A stretch of 64,000 bases of DNA from JBFEYJ01 sp041563315. GTDB lineage: Bacteria; Pseudomonadota; Gammaproteobacteria; Thiohalomonadales; Thiohalomonadaceae. A program made the translations under genes and the position numbers. The first letter of the stretch is position 1. The number at the start of each line of letters is the position of its first letter. The notes beneath the pieces were generated by a model. It was given only the letters and a program-made list of their open reading frames with translations. It was not told where the DNA came from and did not search any database. Positions 35,475-42,893 of this stretch are shown piece after piece. The stretch covers positions 10,800 to 74,799 of the forward strand of contig JBFFNE010000003.1 in NCBI GenBank assembly GCA_041563315.1, given 5' to 3'.

Positions 35475-37124
35475 TCAGATAAGGGCGAAGTGTTGCGGTT
35501 CTTTTTCTTTGGCTTCAGCCGAGTTCGGGTTGCTGAAGGTCAATTGTACCCGTGTTCCTTCCCCGGTTTCACTCTCGATGCGCAGATCGCCGCCAAGATA
35601 GCGTGCGCGTTCCTTCATGATCGACATGCCGAGATGTTCGCCTGGATGACCGCTAAAGGCCGGTTTATCCATGCCGATACCATCATCTTCGACAAGGATG
35701 TGATAGTGATCATCCTTGTCGCAACGCAGCAGCACGCGCACCGTATGGGCTTGGCTATGCTTGCGCACATTGGCCAGTGCCTCCTGGATGATGCGCAACA
35801 CCTGCATTTCGCTGTTGGCGGAGAGGCGAGTGGAGTCCCACTCCTTCTGCAACAATACGTGCATGCCGGTCTGCTTGCGGAAGTTGCTGATCAGATCTTC
35901 CAGCGCCGGCAGCAGGCCTCGGGAGTTAATGGGCGCACGGAAGTGCGCCAGCAGTTCGCGAAGTTCGGTGTAGGCATCGTTCAGGCCGCTCTTGATCTGC
36001 TGGATGTCCTCATGAGTGACATCAGCCCCCTGACGGTCGATGGCCTCATCGAGCATGCTCACCTGGAAGCGTAAACTGGCCAGGGTCTGGGCCAGGGAGT
36101 CGTGCAGCTCGTGGGCAATCGCATTACGCTCCTTGATGATCGAGAGGCGCTTGGCCTCATCGTCAAGGTGCGCCTTTTCAATAGCCATGCCAAGGTGCCG
36201 GCCGATACTGGTGAACAGCGCCTTGACCTCCTCGTGAGAATCGATATCAGCCTTGTCCACAAACAGGTTGTAGACTCCAAGGTTTTTGCCATGGTATTGC
36301 AGGGGGACAGCGATCATTTCCAGATCGGGATTGCCGAGCATAGGGCGCCCGACCCACTGGTTGCAGGCATTGAGATCCTGCTGGAAAAGCACCTCGCCCT
36401 CGGTGACGGCAGTACCACAGAGGCAGCGCTGTACCGGGACCATCCGCTCCTCCTCGACCACTGTCTCATCCAGCCCGATACTGGCCACCAGCTCCATCTG
36501 GTTATTGTCGGTGAGCAGACGCACGGTACCTGCCTTGGCGTTGACGATGTCACGCATGGTGTGAAGGAAGCGGGTCAGCAGATCTTTTAAGTCGCGTGAA
36601 GCGTTCAGGCTGGCGGCCACGTCATAGAGCACCTGCAACGAATTGGCCTTCTGCTCGAAACGCTTTGTCTGGCGCTTGATTTCGTCATCCATGTGCCTGG
36701 AAAGGCTCTGCAGGTAATCGAGCAGGTTATTGATGTCCTTGGAAACCTCTTTGAGTTCCCCCATTTCGCCAGGGAACAGGCGAACCGTCAGATTTCCCTC
36801 ACGAATTTCGTCAGACCAGTGTTTAAGCTCCTCACTGGGGTGCAGCAGATATCGACGGAAGGCAAGTGAGATCGCGACAAGCAAACCAATGCCGGCGAGG
36901 ATAAATACGCCAAAGAGTAACAGGAGGATTTCTGTATGCTCGGGGAAATTGAGCATCAAAACCAAATTCACGCCAAGCAGGGCAAAGGTATTGCCGACGC
37001 CGATCAGCAGGAAACGGAGGCGTTTACCCGGTAGACCATCACCGCTGAGGAGGAACAGCGCAGTCAGCGACTCAAGGGCTGCCATGAGCCGGTTCAGTAT
37101 AACTGGTTTCTGTCTAGTGCCCAT
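35475..37124 (-). CDS. NarX-like histidine kinase without periplasmic sensor
   Basis: A 549-residue kinase. Two helices (FLLIGVGNTFALLGVNLVLML and LLLLFGVFILAGIGLLVAISLAF) are separated by only about six residues, so the nitrate-sensing periplasmic domain of classical NarX is missing. HAMP follows (about 95-150), a GAF domain (about 175-330) with the CLCG cysteine pair seen in NarX-type kinases, HisKA_3 with phospho-histidine in AHELHDSLAQTL, and HATPase with VEDDGIGM and HLGMSIMKERARYLGG. Sensing is therefore probably internal, perhaps redox. Confidence 0.92.
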   Translation of the reverse strand: MGTRQKPVILNRLMAALESLTALFLLSGDGLPGKRLRFLLIGVGNTFALLGVNLVLMLNFPEHTEILLLLFGVFILAGIGLLVAISLAFRRYLLHPSEELKHWSDEIREGNLTVRLFPGEMGELKEVSKDINNLLDYLQSLSRHMDDEIKRQTKRFEQKANSLQVLYDVAASLNASRDLKDLLTRFLHTMRDIVNAKAGTVRLLTDNNQMELVASIGLDETVVEEERMVPVQRCLCGTAVTEGEVLFQQDLNACNQWVGRPMLGNPDLEMIAVPLQYHGKNLGVYNLFVDKADIDSHEEVKALFTSIGRHLGMAIEKAHLDDEAKRLSIIKERNAIAHELHDSLAQTLASLRFQVSMLDEAIDRQGADVTHEDIQQIKSGLNDAYTELRELLAHFRAPINSRGLLPALEDLISNFRKQTGMHVLLQKEWDSTRLSANSEMQVLRIIQEALANVRKHSQAHTVRVLLRCDKDDHYHILVEDDGIGMDKPAFSGHPGEHLGMSIMKERARYLGGDLRIESETGEGTRVQLTFSNPNSAEAKEKEPQHFALI

Positions 37125-37204
37125 TTCGGTACAGGCCCTGGAGGCCCGCTTGATTGAGGGGTCGGCAAGGCCGTCACCCTGTGATGAAAGACGTATAGTA
37201 TCAC

Positions 37205-37362
37205 AAGATAGAAGATGCGAGAGAAAAGGGGCGAGTGCCGAAGAGTATCTACGAGAGGCGAGGGGATAATGGTGAGGGTGGATGTATCAGCTGCGCAGCT
37301 GACGGGCTGCGCGCAAGGCGCGCTCCCCCCCTCGCTTCTCGTCGCTTTGTCCTCGTATCTGC
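37205..37362. repeat. Imperfect inverted-repeat element in the kinase-dsrR gap
   Basis: CGAGAGGCGAGGG (from 37251) pairs with CCCTCGCTTCTCG (near 37328-37340) with one mismatch, inside longer, weaker arms bearing GATGCGAGAG on the left and CTCGTATCTG on the right. The CTCGTATCT word also forms the arms of the cleaner element at 58229-58363, so the two may be related. Confidence 0.45.
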
Positions 37363-37364
37363 TT

Positions 37365-37721
37365 TTAGTTGCAGGAACTGCAGCCACCGCTGCCGCAACT
37401 ACCGCCATTGGTCTCGCCCTGGGGCTGGTAATTGGCATCATTGGGATTCATGAAGATGAAGTGAAACTGGCCTGGTTCGATTTCGACGTAGTCGATGGTC
37501 GTGCCGCTGAACAGCGGGCCAAACTCACCGCCCATCACTATCTCTACATCGCCGAATTTGAATGCCAGATCATCGTCACCGGGTTCATCGAAGCCCATGC
37601 CGTACTCCATAGTACCGTCGGCGTTTTTACGTGCGGCCAGGCGCAAGGCCAAACCCTCGGCACCGCTCTGTGCAGCGGCGTTTTTTACCTGTTCAATGGC
37701 GGCGGATGTCAGTGTAATCAT
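37365..37721 (-). CDS. dsrR: DsrR, A-type (IscA-like) protein of the dsr cluster
   Basis: A 118-residue A-type fold protein. In Allochromatium, DsrR has the IscA fold but lacks its conserved cluster cysteines and affects dsr expression after transcription. Here too the usual mid-protein cysteine is absent (GLALRLAARKN) and all cysteines sit in a short tail, SCGSGGCSSCN. The core has ITLTSAAIEQVKNAA, YGMGFDEP and IDYVEIEPGQFHFIF. It follows dsrN by 16 bases. Confidence 0.85.
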   Translation of the reverse strand: MITLTSAAIEQVKNAAAQSGAEGLALRLAARKNADGTMEYGMGFDEPGDDDLAFKFGDVEIVMGGEFGPLFSGTTIDYVEIEPGQFHFIFMNPNDANYQPQGETNGGSCGSGGCSSCN

Positions 37722-37737
37722 GCTGTTGCCTTTCTGT

Positions 37738-39177
37738 TTACATAAACGGGGGCAGAAACGCAGTACTACCCGTGATCGATTGAGTGTTCTTTACCGTGGT
37801 GCTGTCGCGCACAACCCTCACAAAGTCGAGAAAACGCTGTGTCCAGTGGTTAGCGTCCACATCACGCAAGTGGACGTAGTTGGCGATCAGATTTTTATGG
37901 AGGAAACCGTCGTGCTGCCGGTCAATACCATGACCGCGTTCCAGTGTATAAGCATACTGTAGTCCCGCGGGCAGGTTTTCAAGGCTGGAGTAGTGGAACT
38001 CATGGACATGGTAGCAGCGGTCTGGCTCACTGCCAGGCCAGGGAGCGGCGTCCGTTTCAATGATTCTGGCATAGCCCCGCCCGATGGGCTTGTCATGCAT
38101 CACCGTATCCCCGGGTATGATGCCGACCATTTCGCAGTGGTGTTTTTTCCAGCGCAGTGAGCGGCTCAGGTACATCAGCCCGCCACATTCGGCATAGGCG
38201 GGAAGTCCATCCTCAATGGCCTGATGGATGCTGTGTCGCATTGCGGCATTGGCCTCCAGTGCCTCCATCTGGGTCTCGGGAAAGCCGCCGCCAATGAACA
38301 GGCCGTCGATATTCTCAGGAAGTGCTGTATCGTGCAGGGTATCAAAGGGCACCAGCTCGGCCCCGCCGGCTTTCAGCTGTTCCAGATCGTCCGGGTAGTA
38401 GAAGCCAAAGGCGGCGTCGTGGGCGATGGCGATCCTTACATCCACCGGCCCCGGTGGCGACAGCTTGACGATGACTTCCCCTAAGACTGGCAGGGAGGCG
38501 CTAGCGGCGATCTGTTGCAAGCCTTCAAGATCGACCTGGGATGCTATGATATCGGCGATTTCCGCTAATTTAGCCTCCACATTCGAGGCCTCATTGCTTG
38601 GAATGAGCCCGAGATGGCGCTCGTCGAGGACGAGGCGCTCGTCACGATGGATAGCGCCCAGTACCGGAATGTCGCTGTAATGGGCGATTGCCTCACGCAG
38701 GCGCTGCTCGTGACGTTTACCGGCGACCTTGTTGAGAATCACCCCGGCGATATTGAGCTGTGGGTCGAACTGGCGGAAGCCGAGGATGACGGGGACGATG
38801 CTGCGGGTGGCGCCCTTGACATCCAGCACCAGCACCACGGGCGCACCGAGCAGCTTGGCCATCTCGGCATTGCTGCCCTGGCCCTCCACATCGAGGCTGT
38901 CGAACAGCCCCATATTCCCTTCAATCAGTGTAATGTCGCTGTCGTTGCTATGATGTACGAAGAAGCGGCGCAGCTCCTCGTGCGACATGGTGTGAAAGTC
39001 GAGGTTATAGCAGGGGCGTCCTGCGGCACGCCCCAGCCACATTGGATCAATGTAGTCTGGGCCCTTTTTGAATGGCTGTACATGCCGTCCCAGGCGGGTC
39101 AACGCGGCACACAGCCCGAGGGTGATGGTGGTCTTGCCAGAGGACTTGTGTGCGGCGCTGAGCAGCAGCTGGGGCAT
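37738..39177 (-). CDS. dsrN: DsrN, cobyrinic acid a,c-diamide synthase-like amidase for sirohaem
   Basis: A glutamine-dependent, ATP-using amidase of 479 residues. DsrN is proposed to convert sirohaem to the sirohaem amide found in reverse DsrAB. The N-terminal CbiA domain has the P-loop AAHKSSGKTTITLG and FKKGPDYIDPMWLG. The C-terminal GATase domain has the nucleophile cysteine in YAECGGLMYLSRSL and the histidine in YHVHEFHYSS. It starts two bases after the TrpD2-like gene, so those two and dsrR look like one operon. Confidence 0.92.
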   Translation of the reverse strand: MPQLLLSAAHKSSGKTTITLGLCAALTRLGRHVQPFKKGPDYIDPMWLGRAAGRPCYNLDFHTMSHEELRRFFVHHSNDSDITLIEGNMGLFDSLDVEGQGSNAEMAKLLGAPVVLVLDVKGATRSIVPVILGFRQFDPQLNIAGVILNKVAGKRHEQRLREAIAHYSDIPVLGAIHRDERLVLDERHLGLIPSNEASNVEAKLAEIADIIASQVDLEGLQQIAASASLPVLGEVIVKLSPPGPVDVRIAIAHDAAFGFYYPDDLEQLKAGGAELVPFDTLHDTALPENIDGLFIGGGFPETQMEALEANAAMRHSIHQAIEDGLPAYAECGGLMYLSRSLRWKKHHCEMVGIIPGDTVMHDKPIGRGYARIIETDAAPWPGSEPDRCYHVHEFHYSSLENLPAGLQYAYTLERGHGIDRQHDGFLHKNLIANYVHLRDVDANHWTQRFLDFVRVVRDSTTVKNTQSITGSTAFLPPFM

Positions 39178-39179
39178 AA

Positions 39180-40181
39180 TCAGGCAGCGTTCCGGAAGCG
39201 GGATTTATTGCGTGTTTCCCACATGGTTCGGGCCTGTTCCTCGGCCTCTTCACGATCCTTAGCCTTGCCCATGGTATAGAGGGCGATGGCGATGGTGCCG
39301 ATCACTGCCGCTTCGCCATATTCATCCTCCTTTTCTCCACGCCACACGGCAGCCAAGTCGGCCACATTCATTTCATCAGGGCGAACGTGCCGTTTGGCGA
39401 ACATGGCAGGCCACTCCTCATCCTGCATCTTGCCCTCGTGGACGCACTGCAGCAGAACCTCTTGATCAGGGTTGCGTTCGATCTCGCCGCCTTCTCCCTT
39501 AATTACCGTCATGTGAGGTATGCCCAGCAGCATGCCCGCCTCCTGGTGAGTCGGGCGGTAACCGGGATGAAAGATACCCTGTATCACATTGGGTGCATTG
39601 AACGGGTTAAGCATACGGGCGATGGTGTGGACCGGAGAGCGCAGGCCGAGCAGGGGGCGCAGCTCGATGATTTGGTGCAGCTTGGGGCTCAGGTATTCCA
39701 GGTCGATGTAGCTGAAGTTACTCTCTTTAATCTGACGAGCTGCCTCTTCCAGGTTCTTGGCCACGGGCACGCCCAACTGCGGGAGCACATCCTTGGTGTA
39801 GAGCCTGCCTGCCGTGTGCCCGCTGGCGCCGTGCATGAAGATGCGAATACCGTTTTCGGCCATTAGCAGGGTTGCGAGAAGATACCATGGGAGGATGCGC
39901 TTTTTGCCGGCATAGGAGGACCAGTCGAGATCGACCGTCGGCAGGTTGGCGGGCAAGTCGAGGTGCTCGCGAATGGCGCGGACTGCTGCGGCGACCTCTT
40001 CCGGCGTCTCCTCCTTGACACGCATCAGCATCAGGTAGGCCCCCAACTGGATAGGCTCAACCTCGTCGCTCATGATCATGCGCATGGATTCATAGGCCTC
40101 ATCGGCGGTAAGTCCACGGGAGCCGTTGCGACCCTTGCCGAGAATGCGTACATACTGTGCGAAAGCGTGTTCCTGGCTCAT
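39180..40181 (-). CDS. TrpD2/YbiB-like glycosyltransferase family 3 protein in the dsr cluster
   Basis: A 333-residue protein of the anthranilate phosphoribosyltransferase fold. The N-terminal helical domain (GLTADEAYESMRMIMSDEVEPIQLGAYLMLMR) and MHGASGHTAGRLYTKDVLPQLGVPV are family-like, but the tryptophan-pathway PRPP motif GTGGD is not seen, which is the TrpD2/YbiB pattern; YbiB binds nucleic acid. The ATG at 40181 has GAGG about eight bases upstream. Tight linkage to dsrN suggests a part in sulfur oxidation or cofactor handling, which is inference. Confidence 0.75.
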   Translation of the reverse strand: MSQEHAFAQYVRILGKGRNGSRGLTADEAYESMRMIMSDEVEPIQLGAYLMLMRVKEETPEEVAAAVRAIREHLDLPANLPTVDLDWSSYAGKKRILPWYLLATLLMAENGIRIFMHGASGHTAGRLYTKDVLPQLGVPVAKNLEEAARQIKESNFSYIDLEYLSPKLHQIIELRPLLGLRSPVHTIARMLNPFNAPNVIQGIFHPGYRPTHQEAGMLLGIPHMTVIKGEGGEIERNPDQEVLLQCVHEGKMQDEEWPAMFAKRHVRPDEMNVADLAAVWRGEKEDEYGEAAVIGTIAIALYTMGKAKDREEAEEQARTMWETRNKSRFRNAA

Positions 40182-40298
40182 GCCATTACCTCTGGAATCT
40201 GTGGGGGCACCCGGCAGGTTAATCTGCCGGCTAAACCCCATGTATAAGGCCGAATCAGGCTATTTTAAAGCGTTTGGGCTGTTTTCCATAGCCTGCAA

Positions 40299-40340
40299 CG
40301 CAAAACACCAATGCCCCTTGCGGTGACATCGGTGTTTGCG
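40299..40340. other. Strong hairpin between dsrP and the TrpD2-like gene
   Basis: CGCAAAACACC (40299-40309) pairs with GGTGTTTGCG (40331-40340) with one bulged base, extended by ATG/CAT. There is no T-run on either strand. It may be a transcript-processing or stabilising element between the two parts of the dsr gene set. Confidence 0.5.
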
Positions 40341-40353
40341 TGTCGATAAATCT

Positions 40354-40381
40354 AAAAGGACAGGACTGTAACCCTGTCTCC
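40354..40381 (-). terminator. Candidate intrinsic terminator after dsrP
   Basis: On the minus strand, immediately past the dsrP stop, GACAGG pairs with CCTGTC around an eight-base loop and is followed by CTTTTAG. The stem is only six pairs, so termination may be partial. It would lower expression of the TrpD2-like gene, dsrN and dsrR relative to dsrABEFHCMKLJOP. Confidence 0.5.
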
Positions 40382-41587
40382 TTAGTGCGGATCGACGTCT
40401 GCGTCAGCCAGGCTCTCTGGCAGGAAACGCAGGTTTTTCACAGCGACGGTGGTCATGAGGAGGGTGATAGCCACACCGCCGAGACCGAGCAGCACTTCAG
40501 CCAAAGTCGGGCTGTAGTCGTAGAAGGCCGAATTCACTGCGCCTTCGAAGGTGCTGGTCACCTCGTAGCCTGGGAACAACTGCATCGGATAGGCCTGTCC
40601 ACCGATAACGATGACATAGACCAGGGCGAAACCACCAAGGACAACGAGGGTGGAGGCTAAACCAATCATGCCGCGGCTCTTGCCGGTGGCAGGGTGATAC
40701 AGCAGTGCAAGCGGTGCCAGGGTGCCGAGCACGAAGTAGCCGAACCAGAACAGCGTGGTGTAGATACCGCCATCCATCAGGATGAAGCGTTCAACACCGT
40801 GATGCTCAGTGGCATACAGATTGGACACGTGCATGGTGACGACGAAGTAGAGTGTGCCGGCGACAAATACACCCAGCAGGTTCTTCAAGCGCTTCACCAT
40901 GGCATCACCCAGCGGACGTTGAGTCCACTTGTAGGTGGTCATCAGTACCAGCAGGAAGATGGCCAAACCGAAGGAGAAGGACATGACGATGAACATCGGC
41001 GCCATGATCGCGGCATCATAACCCTGACGGGCAACCAGGAAACCGAAGATGGAGCCGGTACCAGTGGTCAGAATGAGACGCCAGATGAACGCAAAGAAGC
41101 CGGCTGCAGGGGTGTAGCGGTTCATGCGCTTCTCCATCATCGTCCACAGGTAGACTATAACAATGGCCAGAAAGCCGTTGTAGAGGATGATGTTCCAGGC
41201 GAAGATGGATTTGAAGTTGTAGTGGGTCATCGCCACGATGAGACGGTCAGGACGACCCAGGTCGAGGACCAGGATAGTCAGACCACCGAGCAGCAGGGTG
41301 ATGGCCAACAGGCCGGAGAGGGGGGCCAGCGGTTTGTACATCTTTTTGCCGAACACGGAGCCGATGGAGGCGACGTTGAGCGCCCCTGAGGCTGCCACGA
41401 TCAGGAAGATGGCAAACACGTGTGGCATGCCCCAGACGATCTGGTTGGTCATACCGGTTACCCAGTGGCCGTTGTGCTCCATGTGGTACCACGCGAGAGC
41501 GCCAATCAGGATAACCGCACCGAGAGCAGCAAGCAGACCATAAAATCCCTTGCCAGCCTCAATTTGCGTAAATAGCGTTTTTTTCAT
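40382..41587 (-). CDS. dsrP: DsrP, NrfD-like integral membrane subunit of DsrMKJOP
   Basis: A 401-residue polytopic membrane protein of the NrfD/PsrC family with about ten helices, for example FYGLLAALGAVILIGALAWY near the start and VLLGLGGVAITLLMTTVAVK near the end. It exchanges electrons between the quinone pool and the periplasmic subunits DsrJ and DsrO. It follows dsrO by 26 bases and ends the main dsr transcript just before a terminator-like hairpin. Confidence 0.94.
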   Translation of the reverse strand: MKKTLFTQIEAGKGFYGLLAALGAVILIGALAWYHMEHNGHWVTGMTNQIVWGMPHVFAIFLIVAASGALNVASIGSVFGKKMYKPLAPLSGLLAITLLLGGLTILVLDLGRPDRLIVAMTHYNFKSIFAWNIILYNGFLAIVIVYLWTMMEKRMNRYTPAAGFFAFIWRLILTTGTGSIFGFLVARQGYDAAIMAPMFIVMSFSFGLAIFLLVLMTTYKWTQRPLGDAMVKRLKNLLGVFVAGTLYFVVTMHVSNLYATEHHGVERFILMDGGIYTTLFWFGYFVLGTLAPLALLYHPATGKSRGMIGLASTLVVLGGFALVYVIVIGGQAYPMQLFPGYEVTSTFEGAVNSAFYDYSPTLAEVLLGLGGVAITLLMTTVAVKNLRFLPESLADADVDPH

Positions 41588-41613
41588 GCCTATCTATCCG
41601 TTTTATGTCTGTT

Positions 41614-42381
41614 TTAGATTCCGCGATAACGCATGCCGGTGTTCAAGCCAAGATCAGCGCGGACCTGAGTCGTTGCGTGCTCGGCGACAGCCTGGGCGAT
41701 TTCGCTATTGGGGTCTTTCAGATCACCAACGATGATAGCTTTGTGACCTTCCGTATTGCACGCCTCAGCACAGGCGGTAGTGCCTTCACCGGCATCCAGC
41801 TTGTGGACACAGAAGGTGCAGGACTCAACTGTGCCCTTGCCACGAGGTGCGTATGCACGCTGATCTTCAAGTGCCTCATGGATGAAAGAGCGCGCCTTGT
41901 ACGGACAGGCCATCATGCAGTAACGGCAACCGATACAGATGTGCTTGTCGACCAGTACGATACCGTCGGCACGCTTCATGGAGGCGCCGGTGGGGCAGAC
42001 ATCAACACAGGGTGGAGTCTCACAGTGTTGACACATCATCGGCAGGGACTGCACATGATCTGTCGCGGTGTTGCGTAACTCGACCTTGCGGATCCACTGT
42101 GCCTTCTGTTTGGCATTGGAATTCTGCTCGTCGCTGCTGCCTTCACCCCAGCCGTTCTCATTCATGCAGCCGGTGACGCAGGCATCGCAGCCCTTGGCAC
42201 ATTTATTAGTGTCCACCAGCATACCCCAGCGGACTTCACTGGTGGCTGGTTGGTCTGCAGGACGAGCATGTGCTACGCCGTACAGCATGACGCCAGGAGC
42301 CAGAGTGACACCGGCGGCGAGTTTGGCACTATTGTTCAAAAAATCACGACGTGCCTGATCCGTATGCTTGGTATCGCTCAT
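41614..42381 (-). CDS. dsrO: DsrO, periplasmic iron-sulfur subunit of DsrMKJOP
   Basis: A 255-residue ferredoxin-like protein exported by Tat: RRDFLNNSAKLAAG with a following hydrophobic stretch is the twin-arginine signal. The cysteine groups CAKGCDACVTGC, CQHCETPPCVDVCP, CIGCRYCMMACP and CTFCVHK with a later CAEAC resemble other periplasmic four-cluster electron-transfer subunits. It overlaps dsrJ by four bases. Confidence 0.95.
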   Translation of the reverse strand: MSDTKHTDQARRDFLNNSAKLAAGVTLAPGVMLYGVAHARPADQPATSEVRWGMLVDTNKCAKGCDACVTGCMNENGWGEGSSDEQNSNAKQKAQWIRKVELRNTATDHVQSLPMMCQHCETPPCVDVCPTGASMKRADGIVLVDKHICIGCRYCMMACPYKARSFIHEALEDQRAYAPRGKGTVESCTFCVHKLDAGEGTTACAEACNTEGHKAIIVGDLKDPNSEIAQAVAEHATTQVRADLGLNTGMRYRGI

Positions 42382-42884
42382 TGGATAGCACCTGTGTTGT
42401 TCTGGTTCTCAGCAAAATTATTCAGTAGCGCAGCCGAGTCGGGCTGATGAACATCTTTCAATGCCTCCATACCCGGGGTAACCAGTGGGTGGAACATCGC
42501 TGATTTTTCCGGGCGAGTCGCATGACACTCGAAGCAGTCAACGCGAACAGCGGCATACTGGTGACAGCTCTTGCAGAAATGTTCACCCTCAGTCTGGCTA
42601 GCCTGTGCCTCTTCCTTTGGCGGAACGTGGCACTCGAGACACGCTTTCAGACTGTACTGCTTGGTGCGAATTCCTTCACGTAGTGCTTCGTCGCGATGTC
42701 CCTTCAGATACTTCATGTGGTTCTTGCGCATCTCATCGGTATCTGCGACACACTGCTCACCCTTGACGGGGGCGGGGATGTTAGGCCCCACGCCGTCTTC
42801 CTGATTGGCAGCACCTGCTGGCGCTGACAAAGTCAGCGCCAGCAGGGCCGGCAGTACGCTGAGAAGCTTGGTTATACGCTTCAT
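42378..42884 (-). CDS. dsrJ: DsrJ, periplasmic triheme cytochrome c of DsrMKJOP
   Basis: A 168-residue exported cytochrome with a signal peptide (LSVLPALLALTLSAPAGAA) and three CxxCH sites: CLECH, CKSCH and CFECH. A non-haem cysteine in KGEQCVADT matches the position of the unusual His/Cys axial ligand known for DsrJ. GGGGACGTC precedes the ATG. It overlaps dsrO at its end and follows dsrL. Confidence 0.95.
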   Translation of the reverse strand: MKRITKLLSVLPALLALTLSAPAGAANQEDGVGPNIPAPVKGEQCVADTDEMRKNHMKYLKGHRDEALREGIRTKQYSLKACLECHVPPKEEAQASQTEGEHFCKSCHQYAAVRVDCFECHATRPEKSAMFHPLVTPGMEALKDVHQPDSAALLNNFAENQNNTGAIQ

Positions 42885-42893
42885 GACGTCCCC

